Source of the DNA: Rubrivivax sp.
Lineage (GTDB): Bacteria > Pseudomonadota > Gammaproteobacteria > Burkholderiales > Burkholderiaceae_C
Direction: 5' to 3'
NCBI GenBank assembly: GCA_027490215.1
Contig: JAIXYO010000066.1
Span: 124,001 to 188,000, forward strand
Length of the DNA stretch: 64,000 nt
In this document: positions 19,616 through 32,299 of the stretch, one piece after another
Position numbering within the stretch: the first letter of the stretch is position 1
Layout: each line of letters opens with the position of its first letter
The notes under the pieces: model-generated
The model's input: only the letters and a program-made list of their open reading frames with translations
Database searches by the model: none
What the model was told of the DNA's origin: nothing
Translations under genes and position numbers: made by a program

Positions 19616-21031
19616 ATGACTTCTGACGCCAGCACCGCCGAACGCACGCCCCCCACTGGCGCTCCAAAAATCGGTTTTGTATCCCTCGGGTGCCCAAAGG
19701 CGCTGACCGACTCCGAACTGATCCTCACGCAACTGCGCGCCGAGGGATACGACACCTCTAAAACCTTTGCCGGCGCTGATCTGGTGATCGTCAACACCTG
19801 TGGATTCATCGACGATGCGGTGAAGGAGAGCCTGGACACCATCGGTGAGGCACTGGCCGAAAACGGCAAGGTCATCGTGACCGGCTGCCTGGGCGCGAAG
19901 GCGGACGATGCCGGCGGTAATCTGGTGCGCCAGATGCACCCCAGCGTTCTGGCCGTGACCGGCCCACATGCCACCAACGAGGTGATGGACGCTGTGCATC
20001 TGCATGCACCGAAGCAGCACGACCCGTTCACTGATCTGGTTCCTGCGCCTGCAGCACTGAACGACATCGGCGTCAAGCTGACGCCGCGCCACTACGCGTA
20101 CCTGAAGATCAGCGAGGGCTGCAACCACCGCTGTACCTTCTGCATCATCCCGAGCATGCGCGGCGATCTGGTTTCGCGGCCCATCGGCGACGTGCTGGGC
20201 GAGGCGCAACGCCTGTTCGAGTCCGGCGTGAAGGAGTTGCTGGTGATCAGCCAGGACACCAGCGCCTACGGTGTCGACATCAAGTACCGCACCGGTTTCT
20301 GGGACGGCAAGCCGGTGAAGACGCGCATGCTCGATCTGTGCGAGAAGCTCGGTGAGCTCGCCGCGCCTCATGGCGCCTGGGTGCGACTGCACTACGTGTA
20401 TCCCTATCCGCATGTCGACGAGGTGCTGCCGCTGATGGCGCAGGGCCTGGTGCTGCCGTACCTTGATGTCCCGTTGCAGCATTCGCACCCCGATGTGCTC
20501 AAGCGCATGAAGCGTCCAGCCAGCGGCGAACGCAACCTTGAGCGCATCCAGCGCTGGCGAGAGGTGTGCCCCGAGATCGTGATCCGCAGCACTTTCATCG
20601 CCGGCTTCCCGGGAGAGACCGATGCAGAGTTCGATCACCTGCTCGATTTCATGCGTGCCGCCGAGATTGATCGCGCCGGGTGTTTTGCCTATTCGCCTGT
20701 GGCTGGCGCGACGGCCAATGAACTGCCCGGCGCGTTGCCCGCGGCGCTTCGCGAGGAGCGCCGCGCGCGTTTCATGGAAGTGGCTGAGGCGATCTCCGCT
20801 GCCAAGCTGGCACGCCGCGTGGGGGCGACGATGCAGGTGCTCGTCGATGCCGCGCCAGCACTCGGTCGCCGTGGCGGTACCGGACGCAGCTACGCCGACG
20901 CGCCCGAGATCGATGGCGTGGTGAAATTGTTGCCGCCCGAAAAGGCGTCGAAGACCCTGAAGGTCGGCGATTTCACTCGCGCACGCATCGTCGGCACGCA
21001 GGGCCATGACCTCATCGCGCTGCCGGTCTGA
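19616..21031 (+). CDS. rimO: Ribosomal protein S12 methylthiotransferase
   Basis: Radical-SAM enzyme that methylthiolates the conserved aspartate of ribosomal protein S12. The 471-residue protein has the N-terminal UPF0004 domain ([20 protein letters not shown]), the radical-SAM cysteine motif [11 protein letters not shown], and a C-terminal TRAM-like domain. The ATG at 19616 was chosen because an ATG eight bases upstream runs into a stop after three codons. The stop is two bases before the next gene, so it is co-transcribed with the metC-like gene. Confidence 0.96.
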   Translation: MTSDASTAERTPPTGAPKIGFVSLGCPKALTDSELILTQLRAEGYDTSKTFAGADLVIVNTCGFIDDAVKESLDTIGEALAENGKVIVTGCLGAKADDAGGNLVRQMHPSVLAVTGPHATNEVMDAVHLHAPKQHDPFTDLVPAPAALNDIGVKLTPRHYAYLKISEGCNHRCTFCIIPSMRGDLVSRPIGDVLGEAQRLFESGVKELLVISQDTSAYGVDIKYRTGFWDGKPVKTRMLDLCEKLGELAAPHGAWVRLHYVYPYPHVDEVLPLMAQGLVLPYLDVPLQHSHPDVLKRMKRPASGERNLERIQRWREVCPEIVIRSTFIAGFPGETDAEFDHLLDFMRAAEIDRAGCFAYSPVAGATANELPGALPAALREERRARFMEVAEAISAAKLARRVGATMQVLVDAAPALGRRGGTGRSYADAPEIDGVVKLLPPEKASKTLKVGDFTRARIVGTQGHDLIALPV

Positions 21032-21033
21032 CC

Positions 21034-22230
21034 ATGACCGACGTCCATGGTGACGGGGGAGCCGTCAGCGCGACCGCGCTGATTCACCACGGCTACACGC
21101 CGCCGGGTGGTTTCGCTGCCGTGCAGCCCGCCGTGCACAAGGCATCGACGGTGATCTTTGCCAACACGCAGGCGCTCCACGCCCGCCAGTGGAAGGACAA
21201 GACCGGCTACACCTACGGGCTCCACGGCACGCCCACCACCTTCACACTGGAAGAGCGCATCGCCACGCTGGAAGGCGGCCAGCAGACCTTGCTGCTGCCC
21301 AGCGGTCTCGCGGCGATCGCTCTGGTCGGCATGGCACTGCTGCGCGCCGGCGACGAGGTGCTGATCCCCGACAACGCCTACGGCCCGAACAAGGAGTTGG
21401 CGCGCGGCGAACTCGCGCGCTGGGGCATCACGCATCGCTTCTATGACGCGATGGACCCATCGTCGCTGGAGGCGGTGCTGAGCCCGGCGACGAAGCTGGT
21501 GTGGCTCGAGGCTGCGGGCTCGGTGACGATGGAGTTCCCCGACCTGTCCGCCCTGATCCGGCTGGTGCGCTCACACGGCGCGCTGATCGCACTCGACAAC
21601 ACCTGGGGTGCCGGCATCGCGTTCAACGCATTTGAAGTTGAAGCTGGGCTCGGTGTTGACATCTCGGTACACGCGCTGACGAAGTACCCGTCCGGCGGCG
21701 CCGATGTGATGATGGGCTCGGTCACCACTCGCGACGAGCCATTGCATCTGCGCCTGAAAGCCACTCACATGCGCATGGGCTGGGGTGTCGGCGCCAACGA
21801 TGCCGAACTGCTGCTGCGCTCGCTGCCGACGCTGTCGCTGCGCTATCACGCACAAGACGCGGTGGGCCGCCAGTTGGCCGGGTGGTGGAGTGCGCGCCCT
21901 GAGGTCGTACAGGTCTTGCATCCAGCACTTGCTGGATCACCCGGACACGCCGCCTGGCAGCGGCTCTGCACTGCGTCGGCAGGGCTTTTCTCGGTGGTGT
22001 TCGATGACCGCTACAGCGCGGCGCAGGTGCACGCCTTCGTCGACGCGCTGCGGCTGTTCAAGATCGGCTACTCCTGGGCGGGCCCCGTCAGCCTGGTGGT
22101 TCCTTACCAGCTGAGCGTGATGCGAAGCCGACCGGCATGGCCGGGCACACTGGTGCGCTTTTCTGTCGGCCTGGAGTCGGCGACGGACCTGATCGCGGAC
22201 TGTGAACAAGCCCTGTCGGTGCTGCGATGA
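21034..22230 (+). CDS. metC: Cystathionine beta-lyase (PLP-dependent)
   Basis: Cys/Met-metabolism PLP enzyme, most likely cystathionine beta-lyase (cystathionine to homocysteine, pyruvate and ammonia). It has 398 residues. Visible family features are TYGLHGTPTTFTLEERIATLEGG near the substrate and cofactor entry, the ALDNTWGAG segment, and the PLP lysine in SVHALTKYPSGGADVMMGSV. The ATG is two bases after rimO, and the stop overlaps the next gene in an ATGA. A gamma-lyase or gamma-synthase cannot be strictly excluded, but the TKYPSGGADVMMGS form favours beta-lyase. Confidence 0.87.
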   Translation: MTDVHGDGGAVSATALIHHGYTPPGGFAAVQPAVHKASTVIFANTQALHARQWKDKTGYTYGLHGTPTTFTLEERIATLEGGQQTLLLPSGLAAIALVGMALLRAGDEVLIPDNAYGPNKELARGELARWGITHRFYDAMDPSSLEAVLSPATKLVWLEAAGSVTMEFPDLSALIRLVRSHGALIALDNTWGAGIAFNAFEVEAGLGVDISVHALTKYPSGGADVMMGSVTTRDEPLHLRLKATHMRMGWGVGANDAELLLRSLPTLSLRYHAQDAVGRQLAGWWSARPEVVQVLHPALAGSPGHAAWQRLCTASAGLFSVVFDDRYSAAQVHAFVDALRLFKIGYSWAGPVSLVVPYQLSVMRSRPAWPGTLVRFSVGLESATDLIADCEQALSVLR

Positions 22231-23357
22231 GCATGTCTCATTCCCAGCGGTTGCCTCTGATCGACCTCTTGAAGGTCGTTGCGTCTCAGCTGATCGTGCT
22301 GCACCACCTGGCTTTCTATGGGCCGATGGCCGACCACGCGGCACCGCTGATGCCTCGGCTGATCGACTGGCTGGCCGACCCCGCACGCATGGTGGTGCAG
22401 GTTTTCCTGGTGGTGGGTGGTTACCTGGCCGCGCTCAGCCTTGCGCCGGATGGCCGGGTACACACGCCCACGCGGGTGACGTCCCGCCTGCTTGAGCGCT
22501 ACTTGCGCCTCGCTCTGCCGCTGACGCTGGCTCTGTTGCTGGCCATCGTCGCCGCTGCGCTGGCTCGCAACTGCATGGAGCACCCGTCGGTGCCCGTGTC
22601 GCCGAGCCCGATCCAATTCTTCGCGCATCTGCTGTTGCTCCAGGACGTGATCGGTAAGGAGGCGCTATCGGCCGGTATCTGGTATGTCGCCATCGACTTG
22701 CAGCTGTATGCGGCACTCGTGTTGTGGCTGGCCATGGTGGTGGCGCTGCTGAAGCGACCGGACAGGGTGCGTCAAGTCCTGCCGTTGGGTGTGGTCGTGG
22801 CGGTGGCGTGGTCAGCGGTGTGCGTGAACCGGCAGTCGAGCTGGGATATCTGGGCACCGTACTTTTTTGCGGCCTACGGCCTGGGCGTACTTGCCGCCTG
22901 GGCGCGTACAGGGCGCTCGGCACGCATGGCGTTCTTCCTGGCGCTGGTCAGCGTGCTGTTGGGTTTGTGGCTGGAATGGCGAGATCGGCTGGCGATCGCT
23001 GCATCACTGGCCGTGCTGCTCTGGGCTTCGCATGGGATCCGTAGCCGAATCGCACATCGGTCGGTCGATACGCGCTCCACGTGGCTTGACGCGCTCCATT
23101 ACCTGGGTCAGATCAGCTATGCAACCTTCCTGGTCCACTTCCCGGTGTCCATGGTGATCAATGCGCTTTTCACGGCGTACGTACCACCCGCAGCCGGATT
23201 GCAAGCCGTGGGGGTGTTGCTGGCCTGGGTCTGCAGCATCTTGGCCGGCTCACTGTTTCACCATGTGGCCGAAGCCCCGCTGATGAGGCTGGTCTCGCGC
23301 TGCAAAGCGTCCGGCTGGGGATGGGGTCAGCGCCGTCACGGCGCGCTAACGGACTGA
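22227..23357 (+). CDS. Acyltransferase family 3 membrane protein
   Basis: Integral membrane protein of the acyltransferase-3 (OafA/NodX-like) family, which O-acetylates or succinylates sugars and other cell-surface molecules. It has 376 residues with about ten hydrophobic segments. The N-terminus LPLIDLLKVVASQLIVLHHL carries the catalytic-type histidines, the R-E/R-x10-H pattern is only loosely matched, and the C-terminal SYATFLVHFPVSMVI is typical. The start overlaps the metC stop by four bases (ATGA). The substrate is unknown. Confidence 0.85.
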   Translation: MSMSHSQRLPLIDLLKVVASQLIVLHHLAFYGPMADHAAPLMPRLIDWLADPARMVVQVFLVVGGYLAALSLAPDGRVHTPTRVTSRLLERYLRLALPLTLALLLAIVAAALARNCMEHPSVPVSPSPIQFFAHLLLLQDVIGKEALSAGIWYVAIDLQLYAALVLWLAMVVALLKRPDRVRQVLPLGVVVAVAWSAVCVNRQSSWDIWAPYFFAAYGLGVLAAWARTGRSARMAFFLALVSVLLGLWLEWRDRLAIAASLAVLLWASHGIRSRIAHRSVDTRSTWLDALHYLGQISYATFLVHFPVSMVINALFTAYVPPAAGLQAVGVLLAWVCSILAGSLFHHVAEAPLMRLVSRCKASGWGWGQRRHGALTD

Positions 23358-23410
23358 GTCAGGTCCTTTGCGTGCCGCGAAACGGGAGCCGTCGCTGCTC
23401 GCCGTAAGAC

Positions 23411-23869
23411 TCAGGTCTTGGATGAGACTTTATGTCTCATCAGTCGTCCCTTTTCCCGATCCCAGTCTCGCTTCTTCTCGGTGTCACGCTTGTCGTGTTC
23501 GGCCTTGCCCTTCGCCAGCGCGATCTCGGCCTTCACCAGCCCGCCCTTGTAGTGCAGGTTGAGCGGCACGAGTGTGAAGCCTTTCTGCTCAACCTTGCCG
23601 ACCAGCCGCTTGATCTCTTCCTTGTGCATCAGCAGCTTTTTCGTGCGGTCGGCTTCGGGGCTGATGTGGGTCGAGGCACTGCGCAACGCATTGATGCGGC
23701 AGCCGATCAGAAACAGTTCACCGTCACGGATGACCACATAGCCATCGGTCAACTGAACCTGGCCGGCGCGTATCGCCTTGATCTCCCAGCCCTGCAGCAT
23801 CATGCCGGCTTCGTAGCGTTCTTCGATGTGATAGTCGAACCGCGCGCGTCGGTTCTCTGCAATAGACAT
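23411..23869 (-). CDS. smpB: SsrA-binding protein SmpB
   Basis: Binds tmRNA and delivers it to stalled ribosomes in trans-translation. The 152-residue protein shows the usual order: [68 protein letters not shown], and the basic C-terminal tail ([20 protein letters not shown]). It is divergent from ratA. No tmRNA gene was found within the window. Confidence 0.97.
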   Translation of the reverse strand: MSIAENRRARFDYHIEERYEAGMMLQGWEIKAIRAGQVQLTDGYVVIRDGELFLIGCRINALRSASTHISPEADRTKKLLMHKEEIKRLVGKVEQKGFTLVPLNLHYKGGLVKAEIALAKGKAEHDKRDTEKKRDWDREKGRLMRHKVSSKT

Positions 23870-23916
23870 GAGCGGGTAATCGCGCGGGGAACGCGTCCAT
23901 AGAATGGCGGCATTGT

Positions 23917-24360
23917 ATGAAGCACGTCAAAAAGTCAGTGCTGTTGTGGTACTCGCCGCACGAGATGTATGAGTTGGTCACTGCGGTGGCCGACTATCCG
24001 AAGTTCTTGCCGTGGTGCGCCCGCGCCGAGGTGCTTGAAAGCACCGGAGCCAGCATGACAGCCCGACTGCATCTGGCATTTGCAGGCATCCGCCACGCGT
24101 TCACCACCCGCAATGAACACGAGACTGACCGTGCTGTGCAGCTGAAACTGGTCGACGGGCCGTTCTCGGTGCTTGAAGGTCAGTGGTTGTTCCAGCCCGT
24201 GGGTGCTGAGACCCAGGCCTGCAAGATCGAGTTCGAATTGCGCTATGCCTTCGCCAGTGTGGCGCTGGAAGCCGTGGTGAGTCCGGTATTCGACCGCATT
24301 GCCAGCACCTTCGTCGATTCCTTCGTCAAGCGCGCAGCGCAGGTCTATGGGGACCGCTGA
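23917..24360 (+). CDS. ratA: RatA-like START/Coq10-domain protein
   Basis: Coq10/START-family protein of 147 residues. In E. coli the homologue RatA inhibits 70S association, and related proteins (Coq10) bind ubiquinone. Recognisable sequence: [22 protein letters not shown], followed by beta strands and the C-terminal helix [23 protein letters not shown]. The stop overlaps the rnfH-like start by 14 bases, the conserved ratA-ratB gene pair. Next to smpB this is the usual betaproteobacterial and gammaproteobacterial arrangement. Confidence 0.93.
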   Translation: MKHVKKSVLLWYSPHEMYELVTAVADYPKFLPWCARAEVLESTGASMTARLHLAFAGIRHAFTTRNEHETDRAVQLKLVDGPFSVLEGQWLFQPVGAETQACKIEFELRYAFASVALEAVVSPVFDRIASTFVDSFVKRAAQVYGDR

Positions 24361-24652
24361 ACATGCTGGCCTCATCTCGGTGGCTGTGCTGAGCAGTCCG
24401 GCCCCCGGACATGTTCAACAGATTGACTTGCAATTGCCCCTTGGCGCCTGCGTTCGTGATGCCCTGAGGATGAGCGGTGTGACCTCAACCGCAGGGGACG
24501 CGCCATGGAAGGTCGGTGTGTGGGGGCAGTTGCGCACGCTCGACCATGTGCTGCGGGATCGGGATCGCGTCGAGATTTATCGCCCGCTGCGGATCGATCC
24601 GAAGGATGCGCGGCGCCTGCGACACCGTCAGCAAGCTCGGGGGCGGCGCTGA
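24347..24652 (+). CDS. rnfH: RnfH family protein (RatB)
   Basis: Small ubiquitin-like beta-grasp protein of 101 residues, usually encoded next to ratA; its function is unsettled. The core sequence is QQIDLQLPLGACVRDALRMSG and VGVWGQLRTLDHVLRDRDRVEIYRPLRIDPKDARR, with the RVEIYRPL motif typical of the family. The ATG at 24347 lies inside the end of ratA. The C-terminus is very basic. Confidence 0.9.
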   Translation: MGTAEHAGLISVAVLSSPAPGHVQQIDLQLPLGACVRDALRMSGVTSTAGDAPWKVGVWGQLRTLDHVLRDRDRVEIYRPLRIDPKDARRLRHRQQARGRR

Positions 24653-24678
24653 CGGGCTAGCCGTTGTTGATCAGCGTG

Positions 24679-25188
24679 CTACTTGCAATCGGCGCTGATC
24701 GTGTCCCGCGTGCGGGCGACCTCTTCGGCGCGAGCCTTGTCGTCGAGCAATTCTCGTTCGCCCTTCTGATTGACTCGGGCGACCCGGAGACCGTCTTCAA
24801 GGCCGCGCAACTGAAGTCGGGCGCGGTTGCAGTTGTCGGCTTTCTGGGCCGCCAGCTTCTCAGCTTCCGCCTTCGCCTTGGCAGCCTTTTCCTGCTCTTC
24901 CTTGCGGAGCTTGGCCTCAAGTTCAGGCTCGACGACCTTTACAGGCGCCAGTCCGGAGGTCGCTGAAGCCGCAGCCTGCGCTGACGAGGCTGCTACCGCC
25001 GGAACTGGGCGGCGGTTGGCTGCGGCGGGCCGCTGAAGGATGCTGGAGTCAGGCACGCCCTGTGGAGGTGGGAGGTCGCTGTATTGAACCTGGTTGTTCT
25101 TGTCGCGCCACTTCCACTGCGCAAGCGCCGGTGTACACAAGGTGGCGATGAGCAACGCTCCGCAGATCGCAACGAACCCTGTACGCAT
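24679..25188 (-). CDS. DUF4124 domain-containing secreted protein
   Basis: A 169-residue protein with a signal peptide (RTGFVAICGALLIATLCTPALAQ) followed directly by a DUF4124-type segment (WKWRDKNNQVQYSDLPPPQGVP). Next come an Ala/Pro linker and a Lys/Glu/Ala-rich coiled coil, ending in a Cys-containing helical tail (DNCNRARLQLRGLEDGLR). The ATG at 25188 places the signal peptide at the N-terminus. The function of DUF4124 is unknown; such proteins are common in betaproteobacteria. It converges with rnfH and is divergent from guaB. Confidence 0.85.
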   Translation of the reverse strand: MRTGFVAICGALLIATLCTPALAQWKWRDKNNQVQYSDLPPPQGVPDSSILQRPAAANRRPVPAVAASSAQAAASATSGLAPVKVVEPELEAKLRKEEQEKAAKAKAEAEKLAAQKADNCNRARLQLRGLEDGLRVARVNQKGERELLDDKARAEEVARTRDTISADCK

Positions 25189-25288
25189 GGCGAACCCCTC
25201 AAGCCTGACTGACGAAAAGTGTAACCGTGGTGCCACGTCCTGCGAGGCACAGAGAACGGCAGAAAGCGTGCGTCTGTTGCGGCATCCC

Positions 25289-28109
<2,821 letters not shown>

Positions 28110-28149
28110 GGGTGAAGCCGAGCGCCTCGCCTCCTTTCATTTGATCGCC

Positions 28150-29781
28150 ATGCACGACAAGATCCTCATCCTCGATTTCGGCTCTCAGGTCACGCAGCTG
28201 ATCGCGCGCCGCGTGCGCGAGGCGCAGGTGTACTGCGAGATCCATCCCAACGATGTGTCCGACGACTTCATCCGAAGCTTCGGCGCCAAGGGCATCATCC
28301 TGTCGGGCAGCCATGCCAGCACGTATGAAGACCACCAGCTGCGCGCGCCGCAGACGGTGTGGGATGTCGGCGTGCCCGTCCTCGGCATCTGTTACGGCAT
28401 GCAGACGATGGCAGTTCAGCTGGGCGGCACGGTCTCGTGGAGCGACCACCGCGAGTTCGGCTATGCCGAGGTGCGCGCGCATGGCCACACTCGGTTGCTG
28501 AACGACATCGCTGACTTCACCACGGCCGACGGCCACGGCATGCTCAAGGTGTGGATGAGTCACGGCGACAAGGTCACAGCGTTGCCACCGGGCTTCAAGC
28601 TGATGGCCAGCACGCCGAGCTGTCCGATCGCCGGCATGGCCGACGAGGCACGCGGCTACTACGCACTGCAGTTCCACCCCGAAGTGACGCACACGGTGCA
28701 GGGCATGGCCATGCTGACGCGTTTCGTGCGCGATATCGCGGGCTGCCGCGGCGACTGGATCATGGGCAATTACGTCGACGAAGCGGTGGCCCGCATTCGC
28801 GAGCAGGTCGGCGACGAGGAAGTGATCCTTGGCCTGTCAGGCGGCGTCGACAGCAGCGTGGCCGCGGCATTGATCCACCGTGCCATCGGCGACCAACTCA
28901 CCTGTGTCTTCGTCGACCACGGCCTGCTGCGCCTGAACGAAGGCGCGATGGTGATGGACATGTTTGCCGGCCGGCTGCACGCCAAGGTGATCCATGTCCA
29001 GGCGCAGGCGCAGTTTCTGGGCCACCTGCAGGGTGTCACCGACCCGGAGGCCAAGCGCAAGATCATCGGTCGCGAGTTCGTCGAGGTGTTCCAGGCCGAA
29101 GCGGCCAAGTTGAAGGCCGCCGGCAACGGCGGGACCGGCCAGGACGGCGCGGGCCGCGCCGTCAAGGGCGCCAAGTGGCTGGCGCAAGGCACCATCTATC
29201 CCGACGTGGTCGAGAGCGGTGGCACCGCCAGCAAGAAGGCCACCATCAAGAGTCACCACAACGTCGGCGGCTTGCCCGCCACGCTGGGGCTGAAGCTGTT
29301 GGAGCCGCTGCGCGAACTGTTCAAGGACGAAGTGCGTGCGCTCGGCGTGGCGCTCGGCCTGCCGCACGACATGGTTTACCGCCATCCGTTCCCCGGCCCC
29401 GGTCTGGGCGTGCGCATCCTGGGTGAGGTGAAGCCGGAGTTCGCGTCGCTGCTGCAGCGTGCCGATGCCATCTTCATCGATGAATTGCGCGCCACCATCG
29501 ACCCCGCCACCGGCAAGAGCTGGTACGACCTGACGAGCCAGGCTTTCGCCGTCTTCCTGCCGGTCAAGAGCGTGGGCGTGATGGGCGATGGCCGCACGTA
29601 TGAATGGGTCGTGGCGCTGCGCGCGGTGCAAACCAGCGACTTCATGACCGCCGACTGGGCAGAGCTGCCGTATTCATTGCTCAAGCGGGTGAGCAGCCGC
29701 ATCATCAACGAGGTCCGAGGCATCAACCGAGTCACCTACGACGTGAGCAGCAAACCACCGGCGACGATCGAGTGGGAATGA
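28150..29781 (+). CDS. guaA: GMP synthase (glutamine-hydrolysing)
   Basis: Converts XMP to GMP using ATP and glutamine. The 543-residue protein has an N-terminal class I glutamine amidotransferase domain (nucleophile Cys in [15 protein letters not shown], His/Glu in [10 protein letters not shown]), an ATP-pyrophosphatase domain with the P-loop [15 protein letters not shown], and the C-terminal dimerisation domain ending PPATIEWE. A Gly-rich insertion ([16 protein letters not shown]) is present in the ATPase domain. The ATG at 28150 is preferred to a TTG three codons upstream. Confidence 0.98.
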   Translation: MHDKILILDFGSQVTQLIARRVREAQVYCEIHPNDVSDDFIRSFGAKGIILSGSHASTYEDHQLRAPQTVWDVGVPVLGICYGMQTMAVQLGGTVSWSDHREFGYAEVRAHGHTRLLNDIADFTTADGHGMLKVWMSHGDKVTALPPGFKLMASTPSCPIAGMADEARGYYALQFHPEVTHTVQGMAMLTRFVRDIAGCRGDWIMGNYVDEAVARIREQVGDEEVILGLSGGVDSSVAAALIHRAIGDQLTCVFVDHGLLRLNEGAMVMDMFAGRLHAKVIHVQAQAQFLGHLQGVTDPEAKRKIIGREFVEVFQAEAAKLKAAGNGGTGQDGAGRAVKGAKWLAQGTIYPDVVESGGTASKKATIKSHHNVGGLPATLGLKLLEPLRELFKDEVRALGVALGLPHDMVYRHPFPGPGLGVRILGEVKPEFASLLQRADAIFIDELRATIDPATGKSWYDLTSQAFAVFLPVKSVGVMGDGRTYEWVVALRAVQTSDFMTADWAELPYSLLKRVSSRIINEVRGINRVTYDVSSKPPATIEWE

Positions 29782-30148
29782 CGGGCGAGATGTTTGCTGC
29801 ACAGCAAATAAATCGGTTTTCCTGAAGTTGGTGGGCACCTAGGAAGTCGGGAGACGCCGCAGCGGGTCAGCGCATTGCGCGAGTCTGCGCGAGGAGCCAC
29901 GCGTTGAACATCGGCGGCAACAAGTACGGGCCCATCCTCCAAACCGAGGAGCAGACTCCAGACGCGGACGCCCGTGACGTGCTGGTCAAGTGCGATTGAT
30001 TTGTAAAACGCGTATTGTGGTTAAATACCGTACAAGGTCGGTGACAGCGTGGATGCGGTGCGGCGCAACGACCAGATCACGCGCGCAACATGAAACCGAT
30101 CTTCCCCCTGCGGCAAGAAATCCAGATGATGGTGCCGAGGCGCACAGA
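29782..30148. other. Intergenic region between guaA and the secretin gene
   Basis: No gene assigned over 367 bases. A perfect inverted repeat (TTTGCTG, CA, CAGCAAA) lies at 29793-29808 just after guaA but has no T tract. A short open frame ending at 29998 (reading LNIGGNKYGPILQTEE) has no convincing start. The motif shared with the 59.8 kb leader is at 30002-30027. Confidence 0.5.
30002..30027 (+). promoter_or_regulatory. Shared leader motif, copy 1 (secretin/curli operon)
   Basis: TGTAAAA, ten bases, GGTTAAATA. The 26-base element is 22/26 identical to 59783-59808, with the same spacing, in front of the other operon. It lies about 120 bases upstream of the secretin start and may include a promoter or the site of a shared regulator. 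Confidence 0.55.
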
Positions 30149-32179
30149 ATGAACGCACGGCTGAGTCTGCCTGGCCGAATTGCGCGGCTGCTGGCTGGCG
30201 CACTTCCGCTGGTCTGGCTGCTGGCCGCCTGTGCACCGGGAGGTGAGCTGGTGCGCAGCGGCAACGAACTGATCGAGCAGGGCAAGATAGACGAGGGCCT
30301 GTCCCGGTTCGAGAAGGCGCTTGCGCTGGAACCTGGCAACACCGAGTACCGGCTTCTCGCCATGCGTCAGCGCGAGGCGCAAGTCCAGAAACTGATCAAG
30401 CAAGGCGATGCTGCCCGTCAAGCATCGCAGTTTGAGGCAGCTCAGCTCGCCTACCAGCAGGCGCTGAAGTTCGATCCAGGCAACCACCGCGCGCGCGCGG
30501 GCGGCGAGGATGTCGAGCAGCTGCGCCGTCAGCAGCAACGCCTGGGTGAGGTCGAGGCCGCTGTCGAGCAAGGCCACCTCGACGAGGCCGAGCAGCGGCT
30601 GCGCCAGGTGCTCGCCGAAAACCCCAAAGATGCACGGGCGCTGGTGTTGCGCCGGCAGCTCGACGAGCAGCAGCCAGACAGCACGCGTGAGTCAGCCGAC
30701 TCAATGCTCAAGGCCCGGCTGAACAAGTCCGTCGCGCTCGACTTTCGTGACGCCAACCTGAAGGCGGTGTTTGAGGCGCTGTCGCACAGCACAGGCATCA
30801 ACTTTGTGTTCGATCGCGATGTGAAGTCTGGCACCAGGGTCACGCTGTCGGTCTCGAACCTGAGCGCCGACGACGTCATCAGCGTGATCGCCGTCACCAA
30901 CCAGTTGGGGCGCAAGACGCTCAACGAAAACACCGTCCTGATCTACCCGAACACACCCGACAAGCAAAAGGATTACATCGAACTCGTCGTCAAGACGTTT
31001 TACCTTGCGAACGCCGAGGCCAAGGCCGTGCTCACCATGCTCAAGACGGTGCTCAAGACCAACGACCTGTACGCGGACGACGCACTCAACACCATCACGA
31101 TGCGCGACACCCCCGACGCGATCTCTCTGGCTGAAAAGCTGATCGCCGCGCAAGACCTCTCCGAGCCCGAGGTGATGCTCGATGTCGAGGTGCTCGAGGT
31201 CGCGCGTTCGCGGATGACAGAAATCGGCATCGACGCGCCGGGAAAGTTCACCGTGCTCAACATCGTGCAGAACCCGTCCTCCGTGTTGTCCACCGCCGGC
31301 GCCCTCACCGAGGTGAAGAACAACACGCTGACGACCACGCAGTTGACGGCAGATCGGCTGCGCGGTATCCGCGGCTCCAGCCTCGGGATCGACAGCCCAT
31401 CGGTGAATCTGCGTGCCGAGAACGGTGACACGAACATTCTGGCCAATCCGCGCATCCGGGTCAAGAACCACGAGAAGGCCCAGATCCTGATCGGTGATCG
31501 TGTTCCGGTGATCACCACCACCTCGATGCCCAACGTGGGCACGTCTGAATCAGTGTCGTATCTGGATGTCGGGCTCAAGCTCAACGTCGAGCCCAGGGTA
31601 TTCCTCAATAACGAGGTGGCCATGAAATTCGCCTTGGAGGTGAGCAACATCGTCAAGGAGGTGCGTAGTCAGTCGGGCTCGCTCAGCTACCAGGTCGGCA
31701 CACGGCTGACCACCACCGAGTTGCGTCTGCAGGACGGCGAGACCCAGATGCTGGCCGGGCTCATCAGAGACGAGGACCGTGGGGGTGCGGTCGGTCTTCC
31801 GTGGCTGATCGACCTGCCGGTGCTCGGACGTCTGTTCTCGAGCAAAAGCAGCGGTCGCAACAAGACGGAGATCGTGCTGCTCATCACACCGCGTGTCGTG
31901 CGCAACCTGAACCCCGCCATCGCCTTGCGCAGTGAGCAGCTGGGCGGCACCGAAAAGAGCGTGGGTGCACCACCACTGCTTCTGCAAGGCGATGGCAAGC
32001 TCTCGATGGCGCCATCGAGAGGCGACGTGACTTCGTCGCTCGACCCGGCAGCACCGAACGCGAATCTTGTCGAGAACGCGGCGGCCGCGGAACAGGGAGA
32101 GCAGCCGGAAGTTCGTGCTGGCGGTGCGCGCCAGCGCACCACGCGTCGGCGAGCAGCGGAGCCCGACTCGGACCCATGA
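30149..32179 (+). CDS. TPR-containing secretin lipoprotein (GspD-like)
   Basis: Outer-membrane secretin-family protein of 676 residues. From the ATG at 30149 there is a lipoprotein signal with lipobox LLAAC (Cys28), then TPR repeats (RSGNELIEQGKIDEGLSRFE; KQGDAARQASQFEAAQLAYQ). A secretin N-domain follows (VALDFRDANLKAVFEALSHS, like the short TonB-N/STN fold), then the C-terminal secretin core (ILANPRIRVKNHEKAQILIG; RDEDRGGAVGLPWLIDLPVLG). The C-terminal tail is Ala/Arg-rich. No other type II secretion genes are nearby. It lies directly upstream of curli biogenesis genes, so it may be an orphan secretin or use components encoded elsewhere. Confidence 0.88.
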   Translation: MNARLSLPGRIARLLAGALPLVWLLAACAPGGELVRSGNELIEQGKIDEGLSRFEKALALEPGNTEYRLLAMRQREAQVQKLIKQGDAARQASQFEAAQLAYQQALKFDPGNHRARAGGEDVEQLRRQQQRLGEVEAAVEQGHLDEAEQRLRQVLAENPKDARALVLRRQLDEQQPDSTRESADSMLKARLNKSVALDFRDANLKAVFEALSHSTGINFVFDRDVKSGTRVTLSVSNLSADDVISVIAVTNQLGRKTLNENTVLIYPNTPDKQKDYIELVVKTFYLANAEAKAVLTMLKTVLKTNDLYADDALNTITMRDTPDAISLAEKLIAAQDLSEPEVMLDVEVLEVARSRMTEIGIDAPGKFTVLNIVQNPSSVLSTAGALTEVKNNTLTTTQLTADRLRGIRGSSLGIDSPSVNLRAENGDTNILANPRIRVKNHEKAQILIGDRVPVITTTSMPNVGTSESVSYLDVGLKLNVEPRVFLNNEVAMKFALEVSNIVKEVRSQSGSLSYQVGTRLTTTELRLQDGETQMLAGLIRDEDRGGAVGLPWLIDLPVLGRLFSSKSSGRNKTEIVLLITPRVVRNLNPAIALRSEQLGGTEKSVGAPPLLLQGDGKLSMAPSRGDVTSSLDPAAPNANLVENAAAAEQGEQPEVRAGGARQRTTRRRAAEPDSDP

Positions 32180-32299
32180 GGCCTGTCGCCGCCAGCGCGG
32201 CCATGGTCGGACCAGTGAATAAATGATTACGTGAACGTTTCATGACTCAGTCACATTAAATGTTTAGAGTGATTTAAACGTTTGAGGGCGGGTTGGAAA

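Noticed and set aside
23421-23441. GATGAGAC / GTCTCATC hairpin between the acyltransferase gene and smpB
   Set aside because: It lies within the last codons of smpB and has no T run, so I do not call it a terminator.
29900-29998. Short plus-strand frame ending in LVKCD before the secretin leader
   Set aside because: It has no ATG or GTG start and lies behind a stop. It could be a remnant, but nothing identifies it.
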